The notes under the pieces: model-generated
What the model was told of the DNA's origin: nothing
What the model saw: only the letters and a program-made list of their open reading frames with translations
The model's database searches: none
Shown: piece after piece, positions 16,313 to 25,089 of the stretch
Layout: every line of letters begins with the position of its first letter
How positions within the stretch are numbered: the first letter of the stretch is position 1
Translations under genes and position numbers: made by a program
Assembly: GCA_910584495.1 (NCBI GenBank)
Contig: CAJUAR010000001.1
Location: 42,507-106,506 of the forward strand
Reading direction: 5' to 3'
Length of the DNA stretch: 64,000 bases
Source: an uncultured Muribaculaceae bacterium
GTDB taxonomy: Bacteria; Bacteroidota; Bacteroidia; Bacteroidales; Muribaculaceae

Positions 16313-17530
16313 ATGAAAGAAAGTTCGACAACCATACCTCCTCAAGTTCTGCAGGCCAAGCAACGCTTCGGCATCATCGGTAACGCCCCAGCCCTGGTGG
16401 CGGCAGTGGAACGCGCCCTTCGCGTGGCCCCAATCGATCTGTCGGTGCTCGTCACCGGCGAGAGTGGTGCCGGCAAGGAGTTTTTTCCACAGATAATCCA
16501 TGCCTACAGTGCCCGAAAGCACGCTAAATACATAGCCGTCAACTGCGGTGCCATCCCCGAAGGCACCATCGACTCCGAACTCTTCGGACATGAAAAAGGC
16601 GCCTTCACCGGGGCTGTGGATTCGCGAAAAGGCTACTTCGAGGAAGCTGACGGCGGCACCATTTTTCTCGACGAAGTGGCCGAAATGCCTCTCACCACCC
16701 AGGCACGCCTGCTGCGCGTGCTCGAAAGCGGCGAATATATCAAGGTGGGTTCGTCGACGGTGCAGAAAACCAATGTGCGCATCGTTGCCGCTACAAATGT
16801 CGACCTCCTTGCCGCAGTGTCGCAGGGCAAGTTCCGAGAAGACCTCTACTACCGTCTGTCCACGGTCCAGATTCATGTGCCTCCGCTCCGCGACCGAGGC
16901 ATGGACATACGACTGCTAACACGCAAATTTGCCGCCGATTTTTCGGAGCGTTACCGCATGCCCTCCATCAGTTTCACCGAAGAAAGCGATGACGCACTGC
17001 GCCACTACCGCTGGCCGGGCAATGTGCGCCAGCTCAAAAACGTGGTAGAGCAATTAGCCTTGTTCGAGGGCGGAAACACAATATCGGTAAGCACGCTCGA
17101 AGAATATCTGCCGTCGGTCAACACCTCGTATATGCCCGTGGCCGGAGGCGACCTCCACAGCTACCAGCGCGAACGTGAAATGCTTTTCGGCATGATTTTC
17201 AACCTGCAGAGCCGAATCGACGAACTTCAGCAGCAAATGGCAAAAAATTCCTTTCACTCCTCGCTTATGGTACACCCCAAGGAAGTGGAAACCAACGCCG
17301 CACCGCCATGCAGCGAGGTGAGCTACTCCGAAGTGACAGAGCAGCCACGGATTCCGACAACGGCAATAGTCCGCTCGCCGCAACCGCCGGCGAGCCTCGA
17401 AGACAACGAACGCGAGATGATTCGCCGGGCTCTCGAACGTAACGAAGGCCGACGCAAAGCCGCAGCTGCCGAACTACAGATTTCAGAACGCACACTATAC
17501 CGCAAAATCAAAGAATATGGCATGGAATAA
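16313..17530 (+). CDS. Sigma-54-dependent transcriptional activator (AAA+, Fis-type HTH)
   Basis: A 405-residue bacterial enhancer-binding protein. It has Walker A VTGESGAGKEFF near residue 50, an intact sigma-54 contact loop GAFTGA near residue 100, Walker B GGTIFLDEVAEM, and the arginine-finger region. A C-terminal Fis-type helix-turn-helix ends RKAAAAELQISERTLYRKIK. There is no receiver or GAF domain at the N-terminus (only ~20 residues precede the AAA+ core), so activity is probably controlled by another protein or constitutively. The 3' end overlaps the lptE start by 14 bp. A ~100-residue linker between AAA+ and HTH is Gln-rich and probably disordered. Confidence 0.93.
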   Translation: MKESSTTIPPQVLQAKQRFGIIGNAPALVAAVERALRVAPIDLSVLVTGESGAGKEFFPQIIHAYSARKHAKYIAVNCGAIPEGTIDSELFGHEKGAFTGAVDSRKGYFEEADGGTIFLDEVAEMPLTTQARLLRVLESGEYIKVGSSTVQKTNVRIVAATNVDLLAAVSQGKFREDLYYRLSTVQIHVPPLRDRGMDIRLLTRKFAADFSERYRMPSISFTEESDDALRHYRWPGNVRQLKNVVEQLALFEGGNTISVSTLEEYLPSVNTSYMPVAGGDLHSYQREREMLFGMIFNLQSRIDELQQQMAKNSFHSSLMVHPKEVETNAAPPCSEVSYSEVTEQPRIPTTAIVRSPQPPASLEDNEREMIRRALERNEGRRKAAAAELQISERTLYRKIKEYGME

Positions 17531-18038
17531 ATTCATCCGTCCGCTCCTCACAGCTCTCTGCCTTGTCGCCGCCATGCCGGCATGCAAGGTGACTTTCACC
17601 ATGAACGGCTCGGCAATAGACTATAACATCTATAAAACAGTGGGCGTTGGCGAATTTCCCATTCGCGCAGCCCTTGTCTACCCTCCGCTGCAGCAGATGT
17701 TCCAAAATGCCCTGCTCGACTATATAGACCGCAACACCCGTCTGCGCACCGTCGACCAAGGAGCCGACCTGCAAATCGACGGCGAAATTACAGGCTACAG
17801 CCTCTCGCCACAGGCCGTTACTGAAGATGCCTACGCCTCGCAGACGCGCCTCACCATCACCGTCCGCGTAAAATATACCGACAGCAAACAAGAGGGCAAA
17901 GACTTAGACCAGACATTCTCGGCCTATCGCGATTTCCCGGCCACAGAAATGCTCACCGACGTGCAGGACCAGCTCTGCGAAGAAATCAGCAAAGAACTCG
18001 TGGAACTAATCTTCAACGCCACCCTCGGCAACTGGTAA
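17517..18038 (+). CDS. lptE: LPS assembly lipoprotein LptE
   Basis: A 173-residue lipoprotein (lipid Cys in AAMPACKVTFTMNG) with the Bacteroidetes LptE pattern. Features are NGSAIDYNIYKTVGVGEFP, then YPPLQQMFQNALLDYIDRN, then a beta-rich core (LQIDGEITGYSLSPQAV) and RLTITVRVKY. LptE plugs the LptD barrel that inserts LPS in the outer membrane. The gene overlaps the preceding sigma-54 activator by 14 bp, a pairing often seen in Bacteroidales, so the two are translationally linked. Confidence 0.88.
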   Translation: MAWNKFIRPLLTALCLVAAMPACKVTFTMNGSAIDYNIYKTVGVGEFPIRAALVYPPLQQMFQNALLDYIDRNTRLRTVDQGADLQIDGEITGYSLSPQAVTEDAYASQTRLTITVRVKYTDSKQEGKDLDQTFSAYRDFPATEMLTDVQDQLCEEISKELVELIFNATLGNW

Positions 18039-18069
18039 AAAACAACCCCGATTATTCCCAATTAAACCC

Positions 18070-18087
18070 GATTAATCAGGATTAATC
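18070..18087. repeat. Tandem palindromic octamer GATTAATC
   Basis: GATTAATC occurs at 18070-18077 and again at 18080-18087. Each copy is its own reverse complement, so the pair can also form a hairpin. It lies between lptE and the thioredoxin-like gene, 27 bp before the ATG. It could be an operator or a weak terminator; nothing more can be said. Confidence 0.4.
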
Positions 18088-18113
18088 CAGATAAATCCCA
18101 AAAAAACAATACA

Positions 18114-19964
18114 ATGAAAAAACTCTTTGCCATGTGCATGGCTGCCGCTCTTCTGGTGTGCGCTTGCTCAAGCCCCAAGGAACGAACCATCGAAATGCCG
18201 GCTATGGCTGCCGTCAACACAACTGACCTCGATGTCAAAAAGGTGGAACTCACCGATTCGAACACCGTTCTGACCATGAACGTCAATTTCCGTCCCGGGT
18301 GGTGGATTCGCATTGCCGGCACGAGCAAAATTGTGGCCGACGGCAAGGAATATGCCATGCTCACGGCCGACGGCATAACACCCGACGAACAATTCATCAT
18401 GCCCGAGAGCGGGGAGACAGAATTCAAACTCACCTTCCCGGCGATACCTCTGTCAACACAACAAATCGACTTTACCGAAGGTACTGACGATGGCTGGAGG
18501 ATATGGGGAATTGATGTCAGCGGTGAAACAGTCGACATGCAGGGATACCCCTCAAGCCTGCCAAAATCATTCATAAACAAAGACTTGGCGACAATCAATC
18601 TAAAGCCCGAGATGAAAGCCGAGGAATCGACAATAACATTTAAGGTGCTTGACTACAATCCCGAATATGGCAACAAGCTCGAAGTGGTGATGCTGGACAT
18701 GGCCGGCCAAAACACCGAAAGTCTCAAACTCGACGGCTCGGGCACTGCCACGCTCATCAAAACCATCTACGGGCCGACAACCATAATGGCCAGCCTCGAC
18801 AATCTCACTCCATATTGGCCGACAGGCATCACCGTTCTTCCAGGAGAAAATGTTGAAATGCTTCTCGACCCTCGAATTTCCGTCACCGCACAGATGAACC
18901 GTCGCGACGAAAATTTCAGACTTCCTGCAAGTACCTACGACAACGGCTCGCTTGCCGCACTGAACCAAAATTCCGCACTAATCAACAAATATGAACTCAG
19001 CGTTTTCGACCCGGAGAAATTCAGTTGGAAGCTCGATGCCGACGAATTTACCGACAAGCTCATTGCAATGCACAATGAAATGGCTGATTCTATCAAGGCT
19101 TCTACAGAACTTCCTGAAAACATCAAGCAATACCTACTTGCCGACCTCGACCTGAACACACTCTCCGGCCTGGCAAATGCCAAACACGTACTGGCTAATT
19201 CATTCTACTACACACATAGGAACGAACGCAATGCCGATGCTCGCGATTCGATTAAATGCGAACTCGGCGACGAACACTATGCCCGGGTGGCCAAAGCTGT
19301 GAACCTCGACAACCCCTATCTGCCCATGAGCAGCACAATGCACGAGGCTTTCCAGACCGACTGGAGCAAATATGTGCCATCGAAACAGGCGGCAGAGCTT
19401 TATGCCTTTACCAAACTATACAAGGACGCTTCGAAAGGCCAGCTCTCGGAAACGCAGATTGACGAGGCCAAAAAGATGTCTTCGCCCTTCTATGCTGACG
19501 CAGCCGTCAAACGCAACGCCGAGGCTCTGAAAGCAATCGAGGCTTCCGCCGACCTAATTGCCAAGCTTCCGGATGCCGACAACGACAAACTTTTTGAAGC
19601 AATCGTCGAGCCTTACAAAGGCAAGGTGGTGCTCGTCGACCTGTGGAACACCTGGTGCGGGCCTTGCCGTGCCGCCCTCAAAGCAAACGAGCCCCTCAAA
19701 AGCGGCGAACTTGCAAACGACGACATTGTGTGGATTTATATCGCCGACGAATCGTCGGAACTCAACAAATATTTGAAGATGATTCCCGACATAAAAGGCA
19801 TACACCACATGGTGAACAGCGACCAGATACAGACAATTCGCAAACAGTTCGATGTCGACGGGATTCCATTCTATATCCTTGTCGACCGCAACGGTAAAGC
19901 AACTGGCCATCCCGACTTCCGCGACCACAGCAAACTTGTGGAAGGTATAAAGAGCGCACTATAA
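18114..19964 (+). CDS. TlpA/ResA-like thioredoxin-domain lipoprotein
   Basis: A 616-residue lipoprotein (lipid Cys in LLVCACSSPKE). It has a long N-terminal region of beta-sandwich character (~residues 25-330), a helical middle, and a C-terminal thioredoxin-like domain from ~500. The active motif DLWNTWCGPCRAAL carries a redox CGPC, and the cis-Pro region reads DGIPFYILVDRNGK. Such proteins are anchored in the periplasm or outer membrane and reduce disulfides of client proteins. The large N-terminal part is typical of Bacteroidales DUF-fused TlpA proteins. The client is unknown. The GH97 gene starts 10 bp downstream, suggesting co-transcription. Confidence 0.85.
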   Translation: MKKLFAMCMAAALLVCACSSPKERTIEMPAMAAVNTTDLDVKKVELTDSNTVLTMNVNFRPGWWIRIAGTSKIVADGKEYAMLTADGITPDEQFIMPESGETEFKLTFPAIPLSTQQIDFTEGTDDGWRIWGIDVSGETVDMQGYPSSLPKSFINKDLATINLKPEMKAEESTITFKVLDYNPEYGNKLEVVMLDMAGQNTESLKLDGSGTATLIKTIYGPTTIMASLDNLTPYWPTGITVLPGENVEMLLDPRISVTAQMNRRDENFRLPASTYDNGSLAALNQNSALINKYELSVFDPEKFSWKLDADEFTDKLIAMHNEMADSIKASTELPENIKQYLLADLDLNTLSGLANAKHVLANSFYYTHRNERNADARDSIKCELGDEHYARVAKAVNLDNPYLPMSSTMHEAFQTDWSKYVPSKQAAELYAFTKLYKDASKGQLSETQIDEAKKMSSPFYADAAVKRNAEALKAIEASADLIAKLPDADNDKLFEAIVEPYKGKVVLVDLWNTWCGPCRAALKANEPLKSGELANDDIVWIYIADESSELNKYLKMIPDIKGIHHMVNSDQIQTIRKQFDVDGIPFYILVDRNGKATGHPDFRDHSKLVEGIKSAL

Positions 19965-19974
19965 CAATCTATCT

Positions 19975-21975
19975 ATGAACAAACTTAGCATCATCACTTT
20001 GGCCTCGCTGCTGACGGTATCGGCAGCGAGCGCCAAACAATCGACCCAGACCCTCAGCTCTCCCGACGGCAAAATCACCGTAACTGTCAACACCGGCGAC
20101 AAACTGGCCTACTCCATAGCCCTCAACGGCCGCACCGTGCTCGAACAGACACCTATTTCTATCGACATTGCCGGCGGCAAAAGCATAGGCACATCTCTCA
20201 AAGGTGTTTCGGCTCGCAAAGGCAAAGTAGATGGCACTGTGCCTTCGCCATTCTATCGCTCTACGTCAATTGCCGAAAAATATAACAGCCTTACCCTCAA
20301 AGTCGACCGCGAATGGAATGTGGACTTCCGCGCCTACGACGACGGCGTGGCCTACCGCTTTGAATATACCGGCAAAAAGCCTCTCGACATTGCTGCCGAG
20401 AATGCCCGTTTCACCTTCACGGGCGATGCCGTGGCAACTGTGCCCTACGTCAAGGCCGAAGAAGGTGCTTCGTTCGAAAAACAGTTCTTCAACTCATTTG
20501 AGAACACCTACACCACAGCCAAACTGTCGGCCCTCGACAGTCGCCGCCTCATCTTCACCCCGGCTGTTGTGGAAGCCGTGCCCGGTGTCAAACTGATGTT
20601 TATGGAGAGCGGTCTGCTCAACTATCCGGGAATGTACCTTAACAAAACCGACGGCAACGCCCTTCGCGCCATGTTCGCCCCCTACCCCAAAACAACGCAG
20701 CAGGGCGGCCACAACAAGTTGCAAAGCCTCGTCAAGAGCCGCGAGACCTATATTGCCCACATCGACGGACCCCGCGCACTGCCTTGGCGAGTATGCGTTG
20801 TAGCCGACGACGACCGCACACTTGCCTCTACCGAACTTTCCTACCTCCTGGCCGAACCATCGCGTGTGACCGACACTTCGTGGATCAAGCCCGGCAAGGT
20901 GGCATGGGACTGGTGGAACGCCTGGAACATCGACGGAGTCGATTTCGAAGCCGGCATCAACAATCAGACATATAAATTCTACATCGACTTCGCATCGAAG
21001 TACGGCATCGAATATGTGATTCTCGACGAAGGCTGGGCTGTCAACAAGAAGGCCGACTTATTCCAGGTTGTGCCCGAAATCAACCTTGAGGAACTTGTGG
21101 AATATGCCCGCACCAAAAACGTGGGTCTTATTCTCTGGGCCGGATATTATGCCTTCAACCGCGACATGGAGCATGTGTGCAAGCACTATTCCGAAATGGG
21201 CATCAAAGGTTTCAAAGTCGATTTCATGGACCGCGACGACCAGCAGATGACCGACTTCGAGGACCGTGCCGCAGCCATGGCGGCAAAATACGGCCTTGTG
21301 CTCGACCTCCACGGCAGCTACAAACCTGCCGGCATGAACCGCACCTATCCCAACGTTCTCAACTTCGAGGGCGTTCACGGCCTTGAACAGATGAAATGGA
21401 GCAAACAGGGTGTAGACCAGGTTACTTACGACGTTCAGCTGCCCTTCATCCGTCAGGCTTCAGGCCCGATGGACTACACACAGGGCGCAATGCGAAACGC
21501 TACGAAGAAAAACTATGCCCCCGTCAACAGCGAACCTATGAGCCAGGGCACACGCTGCCGCCAGCTGGCAATGTACATGGTGTTCGACGCTCCTCTCAAC
21601 ATGCTCTGCGACAGTCCTTCGGCCTATATGCGCGAGCCCGAATGTACAGAGTTCATCGCCGGTGTGCCAACCTACTGGGACGAAACTCGCATCCTCGCCG
21701 GCAAAATGGGCGAATATATCATCACTGCACGCCGCAAGGGCGACAATTGGTATATAGGCGGCATGACCAACTGGGATGCCCGCGACATGGAGCTTGATCT
21801 CAGTTTCCTCGAAAGCGGCAAGACATACGAGGCCGACATCTTTGCCGACGGTGTGAACGCACACCGCATAGCACGCGACTTCCGCCACTATTCCACCACC
21901 GTCGAGGCCGGCACCAAACTGCCCCTCCACGCAGCCCCCGGCGGTGGCTTCGCCCTCAAACTGACTTTGAATTAA
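19975..21975 (+). CDS. Glycoside hydrolase family 97 (alpha-glucosidase or alpha-galactosidase)
   Basis: A 666-residue periplasmic enzyme with signal peptide (MNKLSIITLASLLTVSAASA). The N-terminal GH97 beta-sandwich starts with SPDGKITVTVNTGDKLAYSI. A TIM barrel follows, from WWNAWNIDGVDF through YVILDEGWAV, then KVDFMDRDDQ, then LDLHGSYKPAG and NFEGVHGLEQMKW. The Asp in the KVDFMD block is at the place of the nucleophile of the retaining GH97 subgroup; inverting SusB-type enzymes use glutamates instead. I therefore lean to the retaining, alpha-galactosidase-like subgroup, but cannot exclude alpha-glucosidase. It follows the thioredoxin-like lipoprotein by 10 bp and precedes an acyltransferase by 24 bp. 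Confidence 0.92.
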   Translation: MNKLSIITLASLLTVSAASAKQSTQTLSSPDGKITVTVNTGDKLAYSIALNGRTVLEQTPISIDIAGGKSIGTSLKGVSARKGKVDGTVPSPFYRSTSIAEKYNSLTLKVDREWNVDFRAYDDGVAYRFEYTGKKPLDIAAENARFTFTGDAVATVPYVKAEEGASFEKQFFNSFENTYTTAKLSALDSRRLIFTPAVVEAVPGVKLMFMESGLLNYPGMYLNKTDGNALRAMFAPYPKTTQQGGHNKLQSLVKSRETYIAHIDGPRALPWRVCVVADDDRTLASTELSYLLAEPSRVTDTSWIKPGKVAWDWWNAWNIDGVDFEAGINNQTYKFYIDFASKYGIEYVILDEGWAVNKKADLFQVVPEINLEELVEYARTKNVGLILWAGYYAFNRDMEHVCKHYSEMGIKGFKVDFMDRDDQQMTDFEDRAAAMAAKYGLVLDLHGSYKPAGMNRTYPNVLNFEGVHGLEQMKWSKQGVDQVTYDVQLPFIRQASGPMDYTQGAMRNATKKNYAPVNSEPMSQGTRCRQLAMYMVFDAPLNMLCDSPSAYMREPECTEFIAGVPTYWDETRILAGKMGEYIITARRKGDNWYIGGMTNWDARDMELDLSFLESGKTYEADIFADGVNAHRIARDFRHYSTTVEAGTKLPLHAAPGGGFALKLTLN

Positions 21976-21999
21976 TCCGCACATCCCTCAACGAAAACC

Positions 22000-23166
22000 A
22001 TGAGCGACCAAAAGAACACAGACCTGACAAGCAAACCAAGATATGAAATACTCGACGGACTGCGCGGCGTAGCGGCCCTGATTGTGGTGGCATTCCACCT
22101 CTTCGAAGCTTACGCCCCGCATCCGTCGCTCCAAATCATCAATCACGGCTATCTGGCTGTAGACTTTTTCTTTGCCCTGTCGGGCTTTGTCATCGGCTAC
22201 GCCTACGACGACCGCTGGAGCCGAGGCCTTACCGTGGGACGATTCTTCATGCGCCGCCTCGTGCGCCTTCAGCCAATGGTGCTGATGGGCGCAACTCTGG
22301 GCATGCTGCTCTATTTCTTCGGCATGGCCGACATTGCAAACACCACCGTAGGCACCCTTCTGCTGGTGTGGGTGCTGAGCTGTCTGCTGCTGCCTGTGGG
22401 CAAGTCGCTCGACATCCGCGGATGGGACGAGGGCTACCCTCTCGACGGTCCGCAATGGTCGCTGGCTTTCGAATATATTGCCAATGTGCTCTATGCCACC
22501 ATCATCCGCCGTTTCCCTCTGTGGCTGTTGGGTTTGTTTGTGGCGCTCGCAGCAATGCTCTCGCTCGACCTTGGCCTTAATCTCGACCTCTTCGACATGC
22601 TCGACGGCCGCGAAATGCAACGTTTCACCTATATTGGAGGTTGGTCGCTCGACCCGACGCAGCTCTATGTAGGGTTTACCCGTCTGCTCTACCCCTTCTT
22701 TGCCGGCCTGCTTGTCTACCGCCTGGGGTGGCGGCTCCGTGCGGGACAGTCGTCATTCCTCATTTGCTCGCTCATCATTGCCGCCGTGCTGATGATGCCG
22801 CGTGTCGGGCTTGGGGAAGAAGGCTGGGGTAATGGTCTCTACGAAGCTCTGTGCGTGCTGCTGGTGTTCCCTCTCGTGCTTATGATCGGCTCCGGGGCCA
22901 ATATCGGAGGTGGCCGCCAACTCGCCGTCTGCCGCTGGCTCGGGCGCATCTCCTACCCGCTCTACATCACTCACTATCCATTGATATACATGGCCTTTGA
23001 ATGGCGGGTAAAAAACGATGCGCTCCCACTGTCGTCGCACATTATGATGTGTGTCAGCATCTTTATCCTCGCCATTGGGCTTGCCGTGGCATGCGAACGC
23101 CTCTACGACGCACCAATCCGCCAACGCCTCTCGCAATGGCTCCGTAAACGCTCATCGCAAAAGTAA
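22000..23166 (+). CDS. Acyltransferase 3 family membrane protein
   Basis: A 388-residue integral membrane protein with about ten hydrophobic segments. The N-terminus shows the Acyl_transf_3 signature YEILDGLRGVAALIVVAFHLFE (His in the first helix), followed by GYLAVDFFFALSGFVIGYAY and FFMRRLVRLQPM with the conserved arginines. Family members transfer O-acyl (often acetyl) groups to cell-surface sugars. The target is unknown; candidates are the organism's own LPS or capsule. It ends the lptE-thioredoxin-GH97 run. Confidence 0.88.
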   Translation: MSDQKNTDLTSKPRYEILDGLRGVAALIVVAFHLFEAYAPHPSLQIINHGYLAVDFFFALSGFVIGYAYDDRWSRGLTVGRFFMRRLVRLQPMVLMGATLGMLLYFFGMADIANTTVGTLLLVWVLSCLLLPVGKSLDIRGWDEGYPLDGPQWSLAFEYIANVLYATIIRRFPLWLLGLFVALAAMLSLDLGLNLDLFDMLDGREMQRFTYIGGWSLDPTQLYVGFTRLLYPFFAGLLVYRLGWRLRAGQSSFLICSLIIAAVLMMPRVGLGEEGWGNGLYEALCVLLVFPLVLMIGSGANIGGGRQLAVCRWLGRISYPLYITHYPLIYMAFEWRVKNDALPLSSHIMMCVSIFILAIGLAVACERLYDAPIRQRLSQWLRKRSSQK

Positions 23167-23194
23167 AGCACAGACCTTGATTTCATGAACAAGA

Positions 23195-23226
23195 TTTGTG
23201 TCAGTGGAAAATTTGGTTTATATTTG
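23195..23226 (+). promoter_or_regulatory. Promoter TTTG-N20-TATATTTG for the Rpn-type gene
   Basis: TTTG at 23195-23198 and TATATTTG at 23219-23226 are 20 bp apart. Because the promoter ends at 23226, translation must begin at the ATG at 23252 and not at the earlier in-frame ATG-like codon near 23198. Confidence 0.7.
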
Positions 23227-23251
23227 CAAAAGTAATCAACAGTCTTTAGCT

Positions 23252-24211
23252 ATGGCGCAAGAGAACACATATATTCGGTTTGACTGGGCAATGAAACATA
23301 TGCTCAGAGATAAAAGCAACTTCGGAATCCTCGAAGGGTTTATCTCTGTCCTCTTAGGCGAAGATGTGAAAATTGTCGAACTACTCGAAAGCGAATCGAA
23401 TCAGGAAAATGAATCGGACAAATTCAACAGAGTGGACATTAAGGCCAAAAACAGCAAGGGTCATCTCATAATAGTGGAAGTTCAGCTCACCCGCCAGCTG
23501 TATTATCTCCAGCGTATACTTTATGGCACATGCAAGGCCATTACCGAGCATATCAACATAGGGGAGAAATACGACCAGGTGAAAAAGGTGTATTCAATCA
23601 GCATCCTCTATTGCGACTATGGGCAGGGCGATGACTATGTCTACCATGGCCAAACTCGCTTCAAGGGAATCCATACAGGCAATGACCTATTAGTGAATAT
23701 TAAAGAGGACGGTGTAATTGTGCCTCATCTTCCTCGCGAGGTGTTCCCGGAGTATTATCTGGTGCGCGTAAATGTCTATGACAAGATACCGGAAACACCC
23801 CTCGATGAATGGATGACATACCTGAAGACCGGCAAAGTGAAAGAGGACACACGCACTCCCGGCCTTCAGGAAGTGAAGAAGAAACTGCAGTATTTATCGA
23901 TGTCTCCAAAGGAACGTCGTGCTTACGAAGAACACATGGACACGATTATGGTTCAGAACGATGTGCTCGACACTGCCAGAGACGAAGGTCGTGCCGAAGG
24001 ACGCGCCGAAGGTCGTGCCGAAGGTCGTGCCGAAGGTCGCGCCGAAGGTCGTGCCGAAGGTCGTGCTGAAGGTCGTGCCGAAGGGCGTGCCGAAGGCATA
24101 ACAAGCGTAGCGAAAAAGATGATTGCCAAAGGCATGGACAATGCTACTATTTGCGCTTTAACCGGACTTTCTGCCAAAGACCTCGACGACCTCCGAAATC
24201 AATGTAGATAA
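23252..24211 (+). CDS. Rpn family PD-(D/E)XK nuclease / transposase-like protein with RAEG repeat
   Basis: A 319-residue protein starting MAQENTYIRFDWAMKHML, the usual opening of the Rpn (recombination-promoting nuclease / PDDEXK transposase-like) family. The nuclease core contains NRVDIKAKNSKGHLIIVEVQ, giving the D-x(n)-E-x-Q variant of the active site. It is followed by YYLQRILYGTCKAIT. Near the C-terminus, ten consecutive R-x-E-G units are encoded by a 12-bp tandem repeat (23978-24097), followed by a short helical tail with KKMIAKGMDNATICALTGL. Family members cause RecA-independent DNA exchange in E. coli; the role here is unknown. It has its own promoter. Confidence 0.85.
   Translation: MAQENTYIRFDWAMKHMLRDKSNFGILEGFISVLLGEDVKIVELLESESNQENESDKFNRVDIKAKNSKGHLIIVEVQLTRQLYYLQRILYGTCKAITEHINIGEKYDQVKKVYSISILYCDYGQGDDYVYHGQTRFKGIHTGNDLLVNIKEDGVIVPHLPREVFPEYYLVRVNVYDKIPETPLDEWMTYLKTGKVKEDTRTPGLQEVKKKLQYLSMSPKERRAYEEHMDTIMVQNDVLDTARDEGRAEGRAEGRAEGRAEGRAEGRAEGRAEGRAEGRAEGITSVAKKMIAKGMDNATICALTGLSAKDLDDLRNQCR
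23978..24097 (+). repeat. Ten tandem 12-bp units coding R-(D/A)-E-G
   Basis: The first unit encodes RDEG and the next nine RAEG. Units differ only at third positions (CGT/CGC/CGA, GCC/GCT, GGT/GGA/GGC). Copy-number changes would stay in frame and alter only the length of a charged helical linker. Confidence 0.95.
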
Positions 24212-24217
24212 GAGTAG

Positions 24218-24237
24218 GGACGCGCAATGGCGCGTCC
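24218..24237. repeat. GC-rich palindrome, possible REP-like element
   Basis: GGACGCGC-AATG-GCGCGTCC forms a perfect 8-bp stem with a 4-nt loop, 6 bp after the stop of the Rpn-type gene. It may act as its terminator (no T-run) or be a dispersed palindromic repeat. Confidence 0.55.
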
Positions 24238-24309
24238 ACCGAACGAGCTATTAACACAAAGATGCACAAGCACTCAGCGTTAGTTCGACTGTTATTGACA
24301 AGCCGCCTC

Positions 24310-25089
24310 TTACGGAGTGGAGATGTTGTGACGCACGCGCTCGAGAAAGCCGGCCATGGCTTCGCTGTCGCGGGCGGCGATAATTCCCCGCAACTCGGAC
24401 AAGGCATCGCTGATGCGGTCGAGCTGCGCTATTGATTCCTTGTTGAAAAGTATTTCGCTCAGCAGGAAATCGTCCTCGCTCATCAAGCCCTTGGCAATGG
24501 CAAGATGGCGTTTGAACGTTGTGCCGGGGGCCGGCTGGTGCTTCATTGCCGAGCCGAAGACGAGCGACGATGCAAAGGGAACCGACAACGAATAGGCGAT
24601 GGTCTTGTCATGGCCTTCGAAAGTATAGGTCTCGACATGGAGGCCGAGACGGCGGTAGAGGCTTTCGAAAAAAGCTATCCCCAGCGCATCGCCCTCGCTG
24701 ATGATGATTGCGTTTTCGCTGCTCAGGCTCGACAGGCTGGCGAATGTTGGACCGAACATGGGGTGGGTCGACACAAAGGGATGCCCCGACGAGGCATAGA
24801 ACTCCGGCAGCCCGGCCTTGACCGAGGCAATATCGGCAAGCATAGCCCCGGGACGAATGTGTGGAAGCACCTGCCGGAAAGCATCGAGAGTATATTTCAC
24901 CGTGGCGGCATTTAGAACCATGTCGGGGTCGAACTCATCGACTTCGTCGAGTTGTGAAAACCGGCGGCAGTTGTAGGTGAAACGAAGACGTTCGGGTTCG
25001 CGGTCGTAAACGGCAACATCGTGGTCGAACGAAAGGACATCGCAGAAAAAAGAGCCCATTTTTCCCGCTCCGAGAATCAATATTTTCAT
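24310..25089 (-). CDS. tyrA: Prephenate dehydrogenase (TyrA)
   Basis: A 259-residue monofunctional TyrA. It has a Rossmann start MKILILGAGKMGSFF and VYDREPERL, then MLADIASVKAGLPEF and the substrate-site block FVSTHPMFGPTF with the catalytic His. It oxidises prephenate (or arogenate) toward tyrosine. It lacks a fused chorismate mutase, which is supplied by the upstream DAHP synthase/chorismate mutase protein. It is the last gene of the aromatic operon; its start overlaps the preceding stop by 4 bp (ATGA type). It is controlled by the Phe/Tyr attenuator upstream of pheA. Cofactor preference cannot be read with certainty. Confidence 0.9.
   Translation of the reverse strand: MKILILGAGKMGSFFCDVLSFDHDVAVYDREPERLRFTYNCRRFSQLDEVDEFDPDMVLNAATVKYTLDAFRQVLPHIRPGAMLADIASVKAGLPEFYASSGHPFVSTHPMFGPTFASLSSLSSENAIIISEGDALGIAFFESLYRRLGLHVETYTFEGHDKTIAYSLSVPFASSLVFGSAMKHQPAPGTTFKRHLAIAKGLMSEDDFLLSEILFNKESIAQLDRISDALSELRGIIAARDSEAMAGFLERVRHNISTP

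Noticed and set aside
23978..24097. CRISPR-like array
   Set aside because: Units are 12 bp without spacers and lie inside a reading frame; it is a coding tandem repeat.
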